In this document: in pieces, positions 61,855 to 64,000 of the stretch
How positions within the stretch are numbered: the first letter of the stretch is position 1
Layout of the letters: the number at the start of each line of letters is the position of its first letter
Source of the DNA: CBDEFX01 sp965237635
GTDB lineage: Bacteria; Chloroflexota; Dehalococcoidia; Lucifugimonadales; CAUZJF01
Assembly (NCBI GenBank): GCA_965237635.1
Contig: CBDEFX010000001.1
Span: 1,240,001-1,304,000 of the forward strand
DNA length: 64,000 bases
Reading direction: 5' to 3'
The notes under the pieces: model-generated
Told to the model about the DNA's origin: nothing
Database searches by the model: none
Seen by the model: only the letters and a program-made list of their open reading frames with translations
Program-made: the position numbers and the translations under genes

Positions 61855-62015
61855 GATTCCCTCGTAAAAACCCGTTTTGAGGAAGTTCCAGCGATTTAGC
61901 ACATCTGCGCGCTACCGTATGTTGGGGTAGTGTACGGAACAGAGACTGTATATTGTACCCAGGTGTGGGTACGTTTGTTCTAATTCGACCTACACAGACT
62001 TTTTACGAGAGAATC
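61855..62015 (+). repeat. MITE copy 6 (161 bp), between the two redox genes
   Basis: GATTCCCTCGTAAAAA to TTTTTACGAGAGAATC; target duplication ATGGTT at 61849-61854 and 62016-62021. It lies in the roughly 450-bp gap between the NuoF-like gene and the NuoG-like gene, so it splits what is likely one transcription unit. The rest of the gap (62022-62231) holds palindromes (CCCCGATATAGCATCGGGG; CGTCCTGAGCCTGTCGAAGG) and no gene. Confidence 0.93.
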
Positions 62016-62231
62016 ATGGTTCGACAAGTCCCCCCGATATAGCATCGGGGCGACTCCTGTCGGAGCTCACCACGAACGGAAACTCAAAATCCCGTTCGTC
62101 CTGAGCCTGTCGAAGGACTCATCGCGATGGTTCGATACGGCCCTGCGGCCTACTCACCATGAGCGGTATTTGTCCGTTCATCCCGAGTAGTCCCGATGCC
62201 CCCATCGGGACGTATCGTGGGACCCTGCTGT

Positions 62232-63992
62232 CTATCCTGCCCCCACCTGCAGAGGGATCGGCTCCGGCCTGAAGTCCTCGGCAAACGGCCGGGTGTTCCT
62301 TGGAGACAACATCGGTCTCAAGCAGCTGCCGGTGGGACACCGCCGCTCCTCCAAATGGGCGCGAAAATCAGCATCGAAAAACTTCAAGGCCGACCGTATG
62401 GGGTTGAAGCCGAGCTGTCCGTGTCCGCAGAGCGAGCCTGCTTGCATGGTCTGGCCCACGCTTTCAATCAGGGCCGTATCCGCCGGTCGACCCTCGAACC
62501 GTACGATTCGCTCCACAAAATCCAGCATTTGGGTTGTCCCGAGGCGACACGGGAAGCATTTGCCGCACGACTCGTACTGGCAGAAGGCAACGAGGACGCG
62601 GGTTAGGTCAACGGCGCAGGTCTGGTCGTCCGCAACGATGATTCCACCAGACCCCAGAATCGCTCCCGCCTCGGCCATCTCCTCGAAGTCCAGGTTGATT
62701 TCAACACCGTCGGCACCCAGTACGCCACCGAGCGGCCCGCCGGTCTGAAGCAGCTTAAGGCTCCTGCCGCCCGGCACGCCTCCGCCGATGTCCTCGATGA
62801 TCTGACCAAGAGGTATGCCCATGGGCACCTCATACAGTCCAGGATTGACCACGTGGCCGTTCAGACAGATGATAGCCGTGCCCTTGCTCTTATTGACGCC
62901 AATAGAGGAAAACCACTCACTGCCCTTTGCGATTATCTCCGGAGCGTAGGATAGGGTCTTTACGTTGTTGATGTTGCTGGGCTTGCCCCAGACACCGAAC
63001 GCCGCCGGGAACGGGGGCCGGGAGCGTGGCATCGCCCGGCTGCCCTCGATCGACTCCATCAACGCCGTCTCTTCTCCTGCAACGTACGACTCGCCGGTTA
63101 GGGAGACCTCGATGTCAAAATCGAAATCGGAGCCCAGTATCTTCTCGCCAAGCAGCCCAGCCTCATACGCCTGACGGATAGCCTCCTCCGTCCTGTCGAT
63201 AGGCCCGTCGTGGCCGTGCCGTATGAAGACTATACCTTTTGAAGCGCCGGTGGCGTATCCCCCGATCGCCATGCCCTCCAACAGCGTATGAGGGTCGCTC
63301 TCCAGGATGCCCTTATCGTTGTAGGCCCCTGGATCGCCCTCCTCGCAGTTGCACAATATGTACTTAGGCACGACGGAAGAGCCCGCCAGGAAGCCCCACT
63401 TCACGCCAGTTGGAAACGCCGCGCCGCCCCGACCCCTGAGCCCTGAATCTTTGACCTCCTGGAGCACGTCTGCCGGCGTCATCCCGGTCAGCGCCTTGTT
63501 CAAGCCGCCGTAGCCCCCGTTGGCTATGTACTGGTAGATGTCGTTGGGAGCGGTGTGGCCGGCGTTGCGCAGGGCGATCCGCTGCTGCAGCCGGATGCCC
63601 GGCAGCGTGGACAGCTCGGGGACACCATCAACGAGTCTGTCGCCCGAATATGCCAACGCTCTGTCGAGCGGGACCTTGTCATCGACAAGGTAGTCTTTCA
63701 CGAGCCCGCCGACATCGGCAGGTGAGATATTCTTGAAGAAGAGCCTAGATGCTCCAGGCTTGAGGATGTCGACCAGTGGTTCCGCAAAACAGAGACCGAG
63801 GCAACCGACCTCGTCGATCGTGGCCTCGATCTCAAGGTCTGCCAGCCCAGACTTGAGCGCCTCGACCACGTCGAAGGCGCCCGCGGCGTGGCCGCACATG
63901 GCTGTCCCGACCCTAATCCACGGCTTGTCGCCCGCGACAAGGTCACGCCACTGCTCGTCGGCCTTCGACTTCAGCTCACTATATGAGGGCAT
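62232..63992 (-). CDS. NuoF-like NADH dehydrogenase (diaphorase) subunit
   Basis: 586 residues, AGGAG immediately before the ATG at 63992. N-terminal thioredoxin-like 2Fe-2S domain with C33, C64 and C68 (three of the usual four Cys seen), then the NADH/FMN domain: SGLRGRGGAAFPTGVKWGFL, ILCNCEEGDPGAYNDK, and the SLBB linker; the C-terminal 4Fe-4S has ESCGKCFPCRLGTTQ and SLCGHG. This is the NuoEF-fusion arrangement of NAD-dependent formate dehydrogenases, bidirectional hydrogenases and complex I. It takes electrons from or gives them to NADH and, with the NuoG/FdhA-like partner downstream, forms a two-subunit input module. Confidence 0.93.
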   Translation of the reverse strand: MPSYSELKSKADEQWRDLVAGDKPWIRVGTAMCGHAAGAFDVVEALKSGLADLEIEATIDEVGCLGLCFAEPLVDILKPGASRLFFKNISPADVGGLVKDYLVDDKVPLDRALAYSGDRLVDGVPELSTLPGIRLQQRIALRNAGHTAPNDIYQYIANGGYGGLNKALTGMTPADVLQEVKDSGLRGRGGAAFPTGVKWGFLAGSSVVPKYILCNCEEGDPGAYNDKGILESDPHTLLEGMAIGGYATGASKGIVFIRHGHDGPIDRTEEAIRQAYEAGLLGEKILGSDFDFDIEVSLTGESYVAGEETALMESIEGSRAMPRSRPPFPAAFGVWGKPSNINNVKTLSYAPEIIAKGSEWFSSIGVNKSKGTAIICLNGHVVNPGLYEVPMGIPLGQIIEDIGGGVPGGRSLKLLQTGGPLGGVLGADGVEINLDFEEMAEAGAILGSGGIIVADDQTCAVDLTRVLVAFCQYESCGKCFPCRLGTTQMLDFVERIVRFEGRPADTALIESVGQTMQAGSLCGHGQLGFNPIRSALKFFDADFRAHLEERRCPTGSCLRPMLSPRNTRPFAEDFRPEPIPLQVGAG

Positions 63993-64000
63993 CTTCTCCT

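Noticed and set aside
59020..61902. N-terminal extension of the NuoG/FdhA-like protein starting inside the MITE (MLNRWNFLKTGFYEGI)
   Set aside because: The same peptide occurs in front of the TPR gene only because both frames run through a MITE; a good RBS and the family N-terminus fit ATG 61782.

Overview
The window looks like a chromosome segment of a GC-rich Chloroflexota bacterium, most likely a Dehalococcoidia/SAR202-type lineage. This rests on gene content, protein style (PT-rich linkers of the form PTPTPTA, Ig-like secreted proteins, TolB-like propellers) and the dispersed palindromes; no marker-gene phylogeny was possible. Housekeeping loci (rho, pyrG, gyrA, ffh, sucCD, hrcA-dnaJ-prmA-rsmE, tRNA-Ser) are interleaved with an unusually heavy load of mobile DNA.

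Layout. 1-10.2 kb: one tightly packed minus-strand operon of an ABC exporter (ATPase, permease), a large signal-peptide membrane protein, a coiled-coil membrane protein, a MoxR AAA+ ATPase, a DUF58 protein and two VWA/MIDAS membrane proteins. 10.4-20.9 kb: a mobile island with an IS3 element, two tandem 161-bp MITEs, a Phd/PIN toxin-antitoxin pair, a truncated IS1380 copy, and an IS21 element that contains an ISNCY-type element that contains a second IS1380 copy. 20.9-27.7 kb: rsmE, prmA, a second IS3 element, dnaJ, hrcA (with a degenerate CIRCE) and a metallo-beta-lactamase-fold protein. 27.8-31.6 kb: two secreted surface proteins. 31.8-35.1 kb: rho and pyrG. 35.3-40.3 kb: two inverted MITEs, a 14-TPR lipoprotein and a frameshifted VWA/propeller lipoprotein. 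40.5-43.1 kb: a class IV aminotransferase gene cut in two by a third IS1380 copy. 43.2-52.4 kb: sucD, sucC, tRNA-Ser, ffh, a PhyH-type dioxygenase, a frameshifted M28 peptidase lipoprotein, gyrA. 53.1-58.9 kb: MITE, an iteron-like repeat element, a DUF5343 protein, a DUF1445 + DUF4392 pair (split D-glutamate cyclase), a NUDIX hydrolase, a ferredoxin-NADP reductase-like protein and a zinc-ribbon membrane protein. 59-64 kb: a NuoG/FdhA-like protein and its NuoF-like diaphorase partner, separated by a sixth MITE.

How the genes work together. The first operon reads as a MoxR/VWA assembly or chaperone system coupled to an ABC exporter in the membrane. The two redox genes at the right end look like the electron-input module of an NADH-linked Fe-S/molybdopterin complex, but the formate-dehydrogenase active-site Cys/Sec and His are replaced. 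DUF1445 and DUF4392 correspond to the two halves of the eukaryotic D-glutamate cyclase.

The least expected signals are: (i) a 161-bp MITE family, six copies, with 16-bp terminal inverted repeats; every insertion has 6-bp target duplications except the distal copy of a tandem pair, and one duplication supplies the start codon of a neighbouring gene; (ii) three-level IS nesting, reconstructed from split termini; (iii) frame-breaking 17-bp and 20-bp tandem duplications in the proline-rich linkers of two lipoproteins; and (iv) a dispersed element with three 10-bp iterons whose sequence co-varies with a downstream inverted partner.
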